64,000 bases of DNA, taken from NCBI GenBank assembly GCA_965204525.1, contig OZ241994.1, forward strand, positions 1,116,001 to 1,180,000, read 5' to 3'. The notes below the pieces were generated by a model. It searched no databases, was not told where the DNA came from, and was given only the letters and a program-made list of their open reading frames with translations. The DNA is from Bin5 sp965204525. Lineage in GTDB: Bacteria > Chloroflexota > Anaerolineae > Caldilineales > Caldilineaceae. Positions 28,612-35,998 of the stretch are shown in pieces (position 1 is the first letter of the stretch; each line of letters begins with the position of its first letter). A program made the position numbers and the translations under genes.

Positions 28612-31461
28612 ATGGAAGCGCAGAGCTTCATCGTAAAGTGGAAGGCGTCAGAACTGAACGAGCGCTCCGCCGCGCAGGAACAGTTCATCGACCTTTGCCG
28701 CATGTTGGGTGAACCCACGCCGGCTGAAGACGATCCCAGCGGGCAGCGGTACTGCTTCGAGCGCGGCGCCCGTAAGGACACCGGCGGACGCGGATGGGCT
28801 GACGTCTGGAAGCGCCACTGCTTTGCCTGGGAATACAAGGGCAAGCACAAAGACCTGGACGCCGCCTTCAACCAACTCCGCCAGTACGCGCTCGCCCTGG
28901 AAAACCCGCCTCTGCTCATCGTCTCCGACATGGCGCGTTTCCGCATTTACACAAACTGGACCAACAGCGTCAGCGTAGTTCACGAGTTCACACTCGAAGA
29001 ACTGGCCGACGCCGCCGTACGCGACAAGCTCAAGTGGGCGATGTCCGATCCCGAGCGGCTGCGACCGGGCGAAAGCCGCCAGGCCCTGACCGAGCGGGCC
29101 GCGACTTCCTTCGCGGCTTTGGCACAAGCCCTTCGCACGCGCGGTCACGATCCGCAGGAGGTCGCCCACTTCGTAAACCGCCTGGTCTTCTGCATGTTCG
29201 CTGAGGACGTGGGGCTCCTCCCCAACGACATGTTCACGCGCATGTTGGAACATGCCCGCAGCCAGCCTGACGACTTCGCAGTCATGGCGCGCCAGCTTTT
29301 CGGATCGATGGCGACCGGCGGCCGCGTCGGTTTTGAAACCGTTGCCTGGTTTAATGGCGGCCTTTTCGACAGCGACGACGCTCTCGCTCTTACACGCAAC
29401 GAGATCGAGACAACCTTGGAAGCCGCCGCGTTGGACTGGAGCGAGATCGACCCCTCCATCCTGGGCACTCTCTTCGAGCGTGGACTAGACCCGGAAAAAC
29501 GCTCGCAACTCGGCGCGCACTATACCGACCGCGACAAGATCATGCAGATCGTTGAGCCCGTCGTAGTCCGCCCCTGGCTCAAAGAGTGGGAAAAGGCCCG
29601 AGCAGAGATCGCTCTGCGTCTGGAGCGCGCCGACGTTGCCAAAGCGAGTTCGACGCGCACGCGCCAGCGCGGCCATGCTGAACGCACGCTGCGCCTTTTC
29701 CTCGACCGGCTGCGCGCCTTCACCGTCCTCGATCCGGCCTGCGGCTCCGGCAACTTCCTCTACCTCGCCCTGCACGCCCTCAAGGACCTTGAGCACCGCG
29801 TCCAACTCGAAGCCGAATCAATGGGCCTGCAGCGCTCCTTTCCCGCAGTCGGCCCAGCCAATGTCAAAGGCATCGAGATCAACCCCTACGCCGCCGAACT
29901 GGCGCGCGTCTCGGTCTGGGTCGGCGAGATCCAATGGATGCGCCGCAACGGCTTCAGCGGCGCCCGCGACCCCATCCTCGACCCCCTCGCCTCGATCGAG
30001 TGCCGCGACGCCATCCTTGCGCCGGACGGCTGGGAACCGGATTGGCCGGCGGCGGATGTGGTGATCGGGAATCCGCCGTTTCTTGGTTACTCGCCAATGC
30101 GTAATACCCTGGGCAACGAATACACCGAAAAATTGCGCAATCTGTACGAAGGATCGGTTCCGGCATTCGCTGATCTGGTCTGCTACTGGTTTCACAAGGC
30201 AGGAAAGTTGGTGATCGATGGCAAGGTCTCCCGCGCTGGTCTGGTCGCGACAAACTCGATCCGGGGAGGGCGCAACCGGGCAGTTCTGGACCAGGTCGTC
30301 AAGGACGCGGCCATTTATGATGCGTGGTCGGATGAGCCGTGGGTAGTGGATGGTGCGGCAGTTCGGGTTTCGCTTGTGTGTTTCACGACGAAAGAAGCCA
30401 GGCTTGTCAATCATTTGGACGGTAAGGAAGTTTCAGGCATCAACGCTGATCTCACGGCGGCGACAGCCGACCTTACCGCGGCGGTAAAGCTAGCTTCCAA
30501 CCACAACGCGGCATTCATCGGTGGGATGAAGAAGGGAAAATTTGATATTCCTGGCAGTCTTGCGCGTGAGTGGCTGCAGTTTCCCGCGAATCCAAACGGA
30601 CAACCCAACTCAAACGTTCTTAAGTCGTGGTTCAACGGTATGGACATAACCCGTCGCCCTGCGGACAAATGGATTATAGATTTTGGGCACGAAATGAGCG
30701 AGGTTGACGCGGCTCTCTATGAAGCGCCGTTCGCCTATGCTCGAGAGCACGTGAAACCTGTCCGAGATGGCAACCGCCGTGACGAACTACGGCGGAATTG
30801 GTGGCGGCATGACCGATCAGGGCAGACGTTGTTCGTACGACTTAGCGCGTTGACGCGATACATTGCAACACCGCGAGTTGCGAAGCACCGATTGTTCGTT
30901 TGGTGTGACGCTAGGGTGCTTCCCGATGGCCAGTTGGTCGTCATCGCCCGCGACGACGACACGACGTTCGGCATCTTGCACAGCCGCTTTCACGAATCGT
31001 GGTCGCTGCGCCTCTGTACTTGGCTTGGGCAGGGCAATGATCCGCGCTACACGCCGACCACCACTTTCCAGACGTTCCCCTTCCCCAATGGGCTGTCCCC
31101 CGACATTCCTACTACTGACTATGCGAATGATGAAAGGGCCGTTGCGATAGCCGACGCGGCCCGCCGGCTCGTGGAACTGCGCGACCGCTGGCTCAACCCG
31201 CCCGAGTGGGTCGAATGGGTTGACGAGCCGGTTTCGGGCCATCCCAAGCGCCCGGTCGCCCGCAACGAGTCCGCCGCCAAGGAGCTGAAGAAACGCACCC
31301 TCACCAACCTCTACAACGCCCGCCCGCAATGGCTCGCCGACGCCCACGAAGTCCTCGATGCCGCAGTCGCGGCCGCCTACGGCTGGAACGCGGACATTTC
31401 GGAGGAGGATGCGCTGGCGGCGTTGTTGGCGTTGAATTTGGGGGATGGGAGCGGGTCTTGA
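28612..31461 (+). CDS. MmeI-like type IIL restriction-modification enzyme (fused nuclease-methyltransferase)
   Basis: A single 949-residue chain that should both cut and methylate DNA. The N-terminal PD-(D/E)XK nuclease domain has D64, then nine residues, then E74-Y-K76, the exact D-X9-EXK spacing known in MmeI. The gamma-class adenine methyltransferase domain follows, with motif I DPACGSGNFLY (from D374) and motif IV NPPF (N487), an N6-adenine signature. The segment after about residue 560 is the target-recognition region, which sets specificity and cannot be predicted here. A start at 28588 is possible, but AGGAG at 28602-28606 favours 28612. The length matches MmeI relatives (about 920). 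No separate methylase or specificity gene is needed or present. A VapBC module and a second C-terminal fragment follow. Confidence 0.88.
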   Translation: MEAQSFIVKWKASELNERSAAQEQFIDLCRMLGEPTPAEDDPSGQRYCFERGARKDTGGRGWADVWKRHCFAWEYKGKHKDLDAAFNQLRQYALALENPPLLIVSDMARFRIYTNWTNSVSVVHEFTLEELADAAVRDKLKWAMSDPERLRPGESRQALTERAATSFAALAQALRTRGHDPQEVAHFVNRLVFCMFAEDVGLLPNDMFTRMLEHARSQPDDFAVMARQLFGSMATGGRVGFETVAWFNGGLFDSDDALALTRNEIETTLEAAALDWSEIDPSILGTLFERGLDPEKRSQLGAHYTDRDKIMQIVEPVVVRPWLKEWEKARAEIALRLERADVAKASSTRTRQRGHAERTLRLFLDRLRAFTVLDPACGSGNFLYLALHALKDLEHRVQLEAESMGLQRSFPAVGPANVKGIEINPYAAELARVSVWVGEIQWMRRNGFSGARDPILDPLASIECRDAILAPDGWEPDWPAADVVIGNPPFLGYSPMRNTLGNEYTEKLRNLYEGSVPAFADLVCYWFHKAGKLVIDGKVSRAGLVATNSIRGGRNRAVLDQVVKDAAIYDAWSDEPWVVDGAAVRVSLVCFTTKEARLVNHLDGKEVSGINADLTAATADLTAAVKLASNHNAAFIGGMKKGKFDIPGSLAREWLQFPANPNGQPNSNVLKSWFNGMDITRRPADKWIIDFGHEMSEVDAALYEAPFAYAREHVKPVRDGNRRDELRRNWWRHDRSGQTLFVRLSALTRYIATPRVAKHRLFVWCDARVLPDGQLVVIARDDDTTFGILHSRFHESWSLRLCTWLGQGNDPRYTPTTTFQTFPFPNGLSPDIPTTDYANDERAVAIADAARRLVELRDRWLNPPEWVEWVDEPVSGHPKRPVARNESAAKELKKRTLTNLYNARPQWLADAHEVLDAAVAAAYGWNADISEEDALAALLALNLGDGSGS

Positions 31462-31636
31462 CCCAAGACAGTTTGCGGTTGTCTCCGCCTCGTCCGTAAC
31501 GCTTTGGTGGGCAGATAGTATTCACGGATTTCTTGCCAGCATCTCCTTCCCTGCAATATACTGGCAAGAATGCCTTGGGAAATGGACGAGTTGCGCGACT
31601 TGTAGGACGGCCAAGGTATCAACAAGGACACGCAAA

Positions 31637-31870
31637 ATGCAAAAAGCGCTACACATAACAACGACGGTATTGCCTGGAGGCAGGATCGAAATTGTCGACC
31701 AGAAACTCCCGGTTGGGGAGTCGGTTAGTATAGTAGTGCTCCACTCATCGGTGCCTGAACAGCGGTCCGCAGTGGACATCCTGAACGAAGCGCCAGGTCG
31801 ACAACTCTTCGAAACTGCGGAGGAGGTGGAATCCTACCTCAAGGATGAGCGGGCGTCATGGGATCGTTGA
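31637..31870 (+). CDS. VapB-type antitoxin
   Basis: A 77-residue antitoxin-like protein. The N-terminal strand region (HITTTVLPGGRIEI) and the C-terminal toxin-binding tail ending AEEVESYLKDERASWDR are typical of antitoxins paired with PIN toxins. The frame is open from 31445, but the ATG at 31637 has AAGGA eight bases upstream and gives the natural start. It overlaps the PIN toxin start by 13 bp (ATG at 31858, TGA at 31868), the classical coupled arrangement. As the toxin is frameshifted, the antitoxin may now act alone or be residual. Confidence 0.75.
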   Translation: MQKALHITTTVLPGGRIEIVDQKLPVGESVSIVVLHSSVPEQRSAVDILNEAPGRQLFETAEEVESYLKDERASWDR

Positions 31871-32296
31871 CGCTGCCGTCCAACGGGCCGGTCTATCTCG
31901 ACGCCAGTGGGTTCATCTACAGTGTGGAGCGCATCCAGCCTTACAGCGACTTGCTCGAACCCATGTGGCGGGCAGGCACAGGCCGGACAGTTCAGCATAG
32001 TGAGCAGCGACCTGGTCGTTCTGGAAACGCTGGTAAAGCCACTGCGAGAGGGTGACACGATTGTCGAGATGCTATTTCGCGCCCTGTTCGACGCCAAGGA
32101 GGTGCGGCTGATTCCGACCACGCGCCCACTGTGGGAAGAGGCCGCCCGCCTACGTGCCGAGACGGGACTGAAGACGCCCGACGCGCTTCATGCTGCGGCT
32201 GCCCTACACGCAGAGTGTACGCTCTTTGTCACGAATGACAATGATTTCCGCCGTATAGAAAGTCTGGCCGTCGTTGTCTTGGATGATTTCATTTGA
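31858..32296 (+). pseudogene. VapC PIN-domain toxin, frameshifted
   Basis: A PIN-domain endoribonuclease split over two frames. From 31858 the first frame gives the N-terminal strand VYLDASGFIYSVE with the first catalytic Asp. After about 31970-31985 the sense continues one frame over (frame of 31907) with SDLVVLETL (acidic Glu), TPDALHAAAALH and FVTNDNDFRRIE, the remaining acidic residues, ending at TGA 32294-32296. Joined, the product would be about 145 residues, normal for VapC, with all four acidic active-site residues kept. The shift is a single-base indel in a GC-rich run (GCGGGCAGGCACAGG), so it could be a recent inactivating mutation or a sequencing or assembly error. Confidence 0.75.
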
Positions 32297-32363
32297 GAGT
32301 CGGAAGTAGCCAATTTATACCCAAAGTGGACAGTCGCACGGTCTCTGCGGAGGACGTTTCTAA

Positions 32364-32519
32364 ACCCTGGACAATACGCGCCCGCAGTGGCTGGCGAATA
32401 CGCACGCGGCACTGGATGCGGCGGCGGCGTATGGGTGGGACGCAGATATTTCGGAGGTGGATGCGCTGGGGGCGTTGTTGGCGTTGAATAGGGAAATAGG
32501 GGAAAGTAAGGCGCAGTAG
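32364..32519 (+). pseudogene. Orphan C-terminal fragment of an MmeI-like enzyme
   Basis: Fifty-one sense codons followed by a natural stop. They read TRPQWLANTHAALDAAAAYG, then WDADISEVDALGALLALN, matching the last ~45 residues of the complete enzyme ending at 31461 (RPQWLADAHEVLDAAVAAAYG, then WNADISEEDALAALLALN). DNA similarity is also high near the end. The reading frame is closed by a TAA just upstream, so only the tail remains. It marks either a partial duplication or the 3' remnant of a second, related gene, with the VapBC module between the two copies. Confidence 0.8.
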
Positions 32520-32602
32520 AAACAGTACTTGTCGAACCTAAAGGATTAGAGAAGACGATTGCCCTCAATTGAGGTCAGCCAAGAGCCTTACTGATAGACC
32601 TT

Positions 32603-32817
32603 TCAAGCAAAAATCGAGATGGGTAATATCTGTACAGCTGGGCCCTTGACTATCCGTTCTGATCTAGGAACGTCAAATCCTTGTTCATCACCAAGCGAGT
32701 CAAGCGCGCCAGTAAAACCAGTTAAGAATGACTGCGGCATTTTACTTAAGGCTGTCTTTCTAAGTAGATTTATGGATTCACACTCGTCGTAGATGCATTT
32801 AGTCACTTTTCCTAATA
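32603..32817 (-). pseudogene. DUF6414-like gene, C-terminal part
   Basis: About 70 sense codons on the minus strand beginning LGKVTKCIYDECESINLLRK and ending GPAVQILPISIFA at the stop codon 32603-32605. I recognise this as the C-terminal end of the same protein whose N-terminal part lies at 35221-35913. Joining the two after removing the 2403-bp insertion and one TAATA copy restores the frame exactly (GQFRVL then GKVTK). The family assignment to DUF6414 is from memory and should be verified; the family's function is not known to me. A longer open frame to 32959 exists but runs through the inserted repeat and intron and is not real. Confidence 0.75.
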
Positions 32818-32835
32818 ACCTGAATTCGGAGTTAA
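32818..32835 (+). repeat. Terminal inverted repeat, left end of the insertion
   Basis: ACCTGAATTCGGAGTTAA, inverted relative to the copy at 35203-35220 (16/18) and identical, inverted, to the internal copy at 35049-35066 (18/18). It directly abuts the TAATA target duplication. Confidence 0.85.
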
Positions 32836-32880
32836 TGTAGATCCCACATGAGATCAAGAGTTGACCTGCCCCCGAGTTCG

Positions 32881-33360
32881 GTAGGCAAAGGGGCGAGTTA
32901 TCTTTCGACACTTTTCCCCTAAGCCCCCGGTCAAACCGGACGTGATAGTTTCCCATCATCCGGCTTTCTCAGAGCAGCTACGCTGAGTGATTTGTTCCTT
33001 TCACTCAGGACATTGAGTACAGTTTCAGTTGTTCGCATCACGCGCCCCCTCATCGTACTCGCAGTCATAGCTTCACCTGTCTCCCTTCCCCCTGTAAGTG
33101 GCTTTCCCACTCTCCCTGGTCGGTCGTTACTGCGACGAGTACTATGGAGACTCCGTACCCGTATGATTCGCATCACTTAGGGCATCCCGTGTTCCGGTTC
33201 ACAATCTCCGTAATAGCGACCCTTAGACCCCCCTCAGTGCATCCTTGCCCTGCTTCGTTAGCAGATTCTCCCCATTGGCAGGTTCCTACGGAGGTAGTGT
33301 ATTTCCGTGAGTGTTGAACCCAAGCTGGCCGGCATCGTCTGAAGTCGGCGCGCTTGACAC
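32881..33360 (-). mobile_element. Degenerate group II intron (reverse transcriptase deleted)
   Basis: The minus strand carries a canonical-length domain V (32933-32966), then a domain VI-like hairpin pairing GGCTTAGGGG with CCCCTTTGCC, and a 3' end at CCTAC near 32881. Upstream lies about 300 bases of GC-rich structured sequence, with a GTGTC that could be the 5' splice end near 33360. Between them an ATG at 33038 starts MRTTETVLNVLSERNKSL, which resembles the N-terminus of group II intron reverse transcriptases, but after about 23 codons it runs straight into domain V. The reverse transcriptase/maturase is therefore almost entirely deleted, leaving a ~480-nt ORF-less intron. Exact ends are inferred. 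Splicing would need a maturase from elsewhere. Confidence 0.65.
32933..32966 (-). ncRNA. Group II intron domain V hairpin
   Basis: A 34-nt hairpin reading AAGCCGGAT at its 5' side and ACGTCCGGTTT at its 3' side, with the AGC catalytic triad at positions 2-4, a GAAA tetraloop on a GATGG/CTATC distal stem, and the conserved ACG bulge region. Length and layout match the bacterial domain V consensus position by position. Confidence 0.8.
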
Positions 33361-33368
33361 CGTGTTAA

Positions 33369-33563
33369 TCAAGTGGGAGTTGCATCTCTTAGAGGCTGTT
33401 TGAAAAAGTCAAGCCCTAATCTACTCATTGCCAAAAAGTAGAACAATCCCATAAACACAATTGTTTCAGCAACCCAATTGCGCTTCTTCTCCTCACCGCG
33501 CATAGATTTCGTTATCAGACCCGTTACAATACTTGCCAAAACCAGAGAAATTACCCAGATCAT
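33369..33563 (-). CDS. Small two-helix membrane protein, unknown
   Basis: A 64-residue ORF with a strong ribosome-binding site (GGGAGG, six bases before the ATG). Two hydrophobic helices are visible: residues 2-19 (IWVISLVLASIVTGLITK) and about 33-49 (AETIVFMGLFYFLAMSR), separated by a basic/acidic loop MRGEEKKRN. I do not recognise a family. It lies inside the inverted-repeat insertion, 97 bp downstream of the HNH nuclease gene on the same strand. The pairing of an exported nuclease with a small membrane protein is suggestive of self-protection, but nothing in the sequence proves it. Confidence 0.5.
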   Translation of the reverse strand: MIWVISLVLASIVTGLITKSMRGEEKKRNWVAETIVFMGLFYFLAMSRLGLDFFKQPLRDATPT

Positions 33564-33660
33564 TCTGGACCTCCCTAGCAGGCCGGATAACTGGCTGATT
33601 CTTCAGGGCAGACTTTCGCAGGCTAGGCCATCATTGTCGCCGTCTAAACGGTGCTTATCT

Positions 33661-34611
33661 CTATTCAGAATACCCTAACAGTCTTTCCAACTCTTCAAGT
33701 GATTCTGGATCGCAATCCGCGAAGTATGCATCAAAGTCTTCGCCAATGACTGTCAATACAGTCAGAACATCCATAATGGTTGCGTCCTCTAGGTCACGAA
33801 ATGGCTCAAGCAACTCCATGTAACAGGCTAGATTTGTTTGAGTCTCTTCATAAGAAGGGTCATGCGTAACGATTCGGCTATGTGTATCGTAGAATCCGAA
33901 TGCCGTGTCCAATATGCCGAGTAACGCAGCGAAAATTTCGTCGACATCCTCAGATAAAAGGCCCGCGTCCCACTCCGGAACGAGAACCGAGATACGTTGA
34001 ACTTCCTCATTTATCCAACGTCTGTATTGATACACAGTCATCTCTACTTTTCCTTCAGGAGGAATTTCAGGTGGTACATCATACGCAAATATCAGATCAA
34101 AAGAATCGCAGTCGGCAAGGACGTTCAAGGCTGTTGCCGCCTCGTTAGCGTCCATCGAGAGGCCGTACTTCTTTTTAACCTTAATTACCTGTGCAACGAA
34201 CCAGCATTTATTGTGTGCAGGCAACCATTTGGTTAAATCTTTATCTGATTTTTCAATACGGCTCAGAGACGGGCTTGCCAGTGCGAGGTTATCAAGATCA
34301 CTTGCAAATGCAAGACGTGTAGAAGCGTTAGCAGAGCATAGACCACTATCATGCGCCTCTGAAATGTCAACCATATGGTCAATTTCGGTTTTGCCTCGGC
34401 TTATGAAAATCTCATCCGTGTACGGGCTGTAAATACGTCCGTTCATGCGGGCGATTATGTTGTCCTCAACTGTATCTGAATATTTGTAATCGCTACGGAT
34501 GTACGGACTGCAACGATTTTCAGGTTCTATCTTGATAGTGGGTTCCTGTGCGTGCAGGGTAGAAGGAATGAGAACGGCGAGGATGACAATTGTAAAGATG
34601 ATCTTGTGCAT
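33661..34611 (-). CDS. Exported HNH (DUF1524-like) nuclease
   Basis: A 316-residue precursor with a clear signal peptide (HKIIFTIVILAVLIPSTLHA, cleavage after HAQ or LHA near residue 22). The nuclease core is EIDHMVDISEAHDSG (D78-H79), then the Asn-bearing FASDLDNLALAS (N108), then SDKDLTKWLPAHNKCWF (K128, W129, N134), the layout of secreted HNH nucleases of the GmrSD/DUF1524 type that cut DNA outside the cytoplasm. The C-terminal part (about 170-316) is acidic and unrecognised. AAGGAAA lies upstream of the ATG. It is the largest cargo gene of the 2.4-kb insertion; its role there (nutrient DNA degradation, competition or defence) is unknown. Codon use is more AT-rich than in the chromosomal genes. 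Confidence 0.75.
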   Translation of the reverse strand: MHKIIFTIVILAVLIPSTLHAQEPTIKIEPENRCSPYIRSDYKYSDTVEDNIIARMNGRIYSPYTDEIFISRGKTEIDHMVDISEAHDSGLCSANASTRLAFASDLDNLALASPSLSRIEKSDKDLTKWLPAHNKCWFVAQVIKVKKKYGLSMDANEAATALNVLADCDSFDLIFAYDVPPEIPPEGKVEMTVYQYRRWINEEVQRISVLVPEWDAGLLSEDVDEIFAALLGILDTAFGFYDTHSRIVTHDPSYEETQTNLACYMELLEPFRDLEDATIMDVLTVLTVIGEDFDAYFADCDPESLEELERLLGYSE

Positions 34612-34641
34612 GAGATGTTTTCCTTAGGTGAATCTTACGTA

Positions 34642-35066
34642 ACCTGAGTTCGGAGTTAGACGCGGCTAGCGGGCGCCTGCCTGGCGGCGTGCCGGTCCTC
34701 CTCCATAACGCCACCCGGCGCAGGGAAGGCGGTTATGACTGTGAAAATTCACCGTTTACCTGCCTGCCCGATAGCGATTGCTCCATCCCGACGATTGACG
34801 GGCGTTTGTCCTGATCTGCATAACTGTTTTTGCAAGTCATTATAAGTTTAGCAGATCCGGCGTGTGATTTCAATGTCATTTCTGTGATATTACCCTCTTT
34901 TTTGTATCAGTTTCGCGTCAATATGCGGAAATCCGTATAACCGGGCGCGGCCAAGTCGGTACCACCGACCTGGCAGGGGATATGAAGCGTGCCCACGCGT
35001 GAGAATCGAAAAGGGAGACAGCAGCGCAGCCGCTTGACAAGGCGCTCTTTAACTCCGAATTCAGGT
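34642..35066. repeat. 425-bp internal segment bounded by inverted repeats (MITE-like)
   Basis: ACCTGAGTTCGGAGTTAG (34642-34659) and, inverted, ACCTGAATTCGGAGTTAA (35049-35066), 16/18 identical and of the same family as the outer ends. The interior has no convincing gene; it holds short palindromes such as GTCGGTACCACCGAC near 34960. The flanks (ACGTA and TAAGT) do not form a target duplication, so this is either an old nested insertion or a rearranged end. An 85-codon minus-strand frame across 34918-35175 reads through the repeat and looks spurious. Confidence 0.55.
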
Positions 35067-35202
35067 TAAGTAAGTGTCTTTTCAAGGGCAAGGGCAGTGC
35101 TGCCGTCAATGCCATTGCCAGTCGGATTGCCTTCACCAGGCAAACGAAGAAGCTTTCTCTCCATCCCTCTAACAAGGATTTTGCTTCATTGCCGACTCTG
35201 CT

Positions 35203-35220
35203 TTAACTCCGAACTCGGGT
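35203..35220 (-). repeat. Terminal inverted repeat, right end of the insertion
   Basis: On the minus strand ACCCGAGTTCGGAGTTAA, the partner of 32818-32835. The open frame of the interrupted gene reads straight through it to a stop at 35203-35205, which shows that the gene's present 3' end is made of repeat sequence. Confidence 0.85.
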
Positions 35221-35913
35221 TAATACTCTAAACTGACCATCTACTAGGTCAGACATTGATGCGTCGTTGAGATACCCAGACTCCACAGTAATAACAGCTG
35301 AATATTTTTTCAGAAAGACGTTTCTTGCAATCAAGTCAATTGTACCGCCTTCTTTCAGCCAATTTGAAAAATTTCGGATTTGCCCGTGCAGTTTCTCATT
35401 CTCAGAGGCTAAATTCTTGCTATTGCTTCGTCTCCTTTGAGGCTTGTCCTCAAATTCCTTTGTGATTCCCACCATCGCGGCCATACTATCAATTGTTTCA
35501 ACGATTGGATTGCGCTCCAGTGCTCCTTCGAACTCTATGAAGTCGCCTGGATTTGGCGGAGTTTCTTCCAAGGAAGTCAAGTGTCCGCGTTCGACAAGTA
35601 GGGTTCGCAACTGATAAAAGAGAGAAGCAGGTGTATGAATCCTTTCCTCAGAAGCGGTAGTGCCAGCTACCTGCGCACTTGAATCGGCGATTGCTCCTGA
35701 AATATCTACTTTGAAGAGCGTCGAAATCACTTCACTTACCCTAAATCCTGCTGAAATCTCCTGCTGGCTTGCGGATGTTTCAGAGGATGTCTGAGTTACA
35801 GCGGTTACAGTACTTATGCCTCCTTGCAGCATCGCGATCAGGTCAAACACCATCCTCTAATTCAGGTATACGGGAACGATCAATTTATCCACGAAGTAGC
35901 TCCCTATCGACAT
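35221..35913 (-). pseudogene. DUF6414-like gene, N-terminal part, with an internal amber codon
   Basis: Minus-strand coding sequence for about 230 residues. The familiar part begins MVFDLIAMLQGGISTVTAVT at 35853, but the sense extends upstream in the same frame (FVDKLIVPVYLN, then TAG at 35857-35859, then RMVFDL), so the true start is GTG 35892 (GGGAG seven bases before) or ATG 35913. Codon 19 from the latter is an amber, explicable as CAG to TAG. Downstream the gene runs to GQFRVL and is then cut by the insertion at 35220. It is thus broken twice. The sequence suggests a soluble protein with a Ser/Thr-rich stretch (about 35-80) and a charged middle. DUF6414 assignment is from memory; function unknown. 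Confidence 0.7.
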
Positions 35914-35998
35914 GAGTTAAAGCAGAAACAGGAAGTGGAACCCAACATACTCCTTTCGCCCTTGCAACTTGACTGAAAGTCTTTTCTCTGTCTGTCAT
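35885..35998 (-). CDS. 37-codon ORF overlapping the start of the DUF6414-like gene
   Basis: ATG at 35998 with GGAGG eleven bases upstream; product MTDREKTFSQVARAKG..., ending at a TAA (35885-35887) that overlaps the GTG start region of the next gene. It may be a coupled leader ORF or a remnant of a longer upstream gene. No family is recognised. Confidence 0.3.
   Translation of the reverse strand: MTDREKTFSQVARAKGVCWVPLPVSALTHVDRELLRG

Larger units (their letters stand above)
32818..35220. mobile_element. 2403-bp insertion with terminal inverted repeats, no transposase
   Basis: The termini are ACCTGAATTCGGAGTTAA (32818-32835) and, inverted, ACCCGAGTTCGGAGTTAA (35203-35220), 16 of 18 identical. 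TAATA flanks both ends (32813-32817 and 35221-35225) as a 5-bp target duplication. It splits a DUF6414-like gene, whose frame is restored by clean excision. Contents in order: a group II intron relic, a 64-codon membrane-protein ORF, an exported HNH nuclease gene, and a 425-bp segment bounded by two more copies of the same repeat. No transposase or integrase is recognisable, so it must have been mobilised in trans or have lost its own enzyme. The family is not identified. DNA here is clearly more AT-rich than the flanking chromosome. Confidence 0.75.

Noticed and set aside
32603..32959. 118-codon minus-strand frame starting inside the intron relic
   Set aside because: It reads through intron domain V and the terminal repeat before entering the real C-terminal part of the broken gene; only 32603-32817 is genuine.
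32931..33176. 81-codon minus-strand frame
   Set aside because: Its end is the translation of group II domain V and its middle is a truncated reverse-transcriptase start; it is an intron relic and not a gene.
34642..34720. Possible integron attC site (GTTAGACGC near a repeat)
   Set aside because: The GTTAGAC resemblance is short, the partner half-site and central palindrome are missing, and no integrase is nearby.
34918..35175. 85-codon minus-strand frame
   Set aside because: It spans an inverted-repeat copy, lacks a ribosome-binding site and resembles nothing known.
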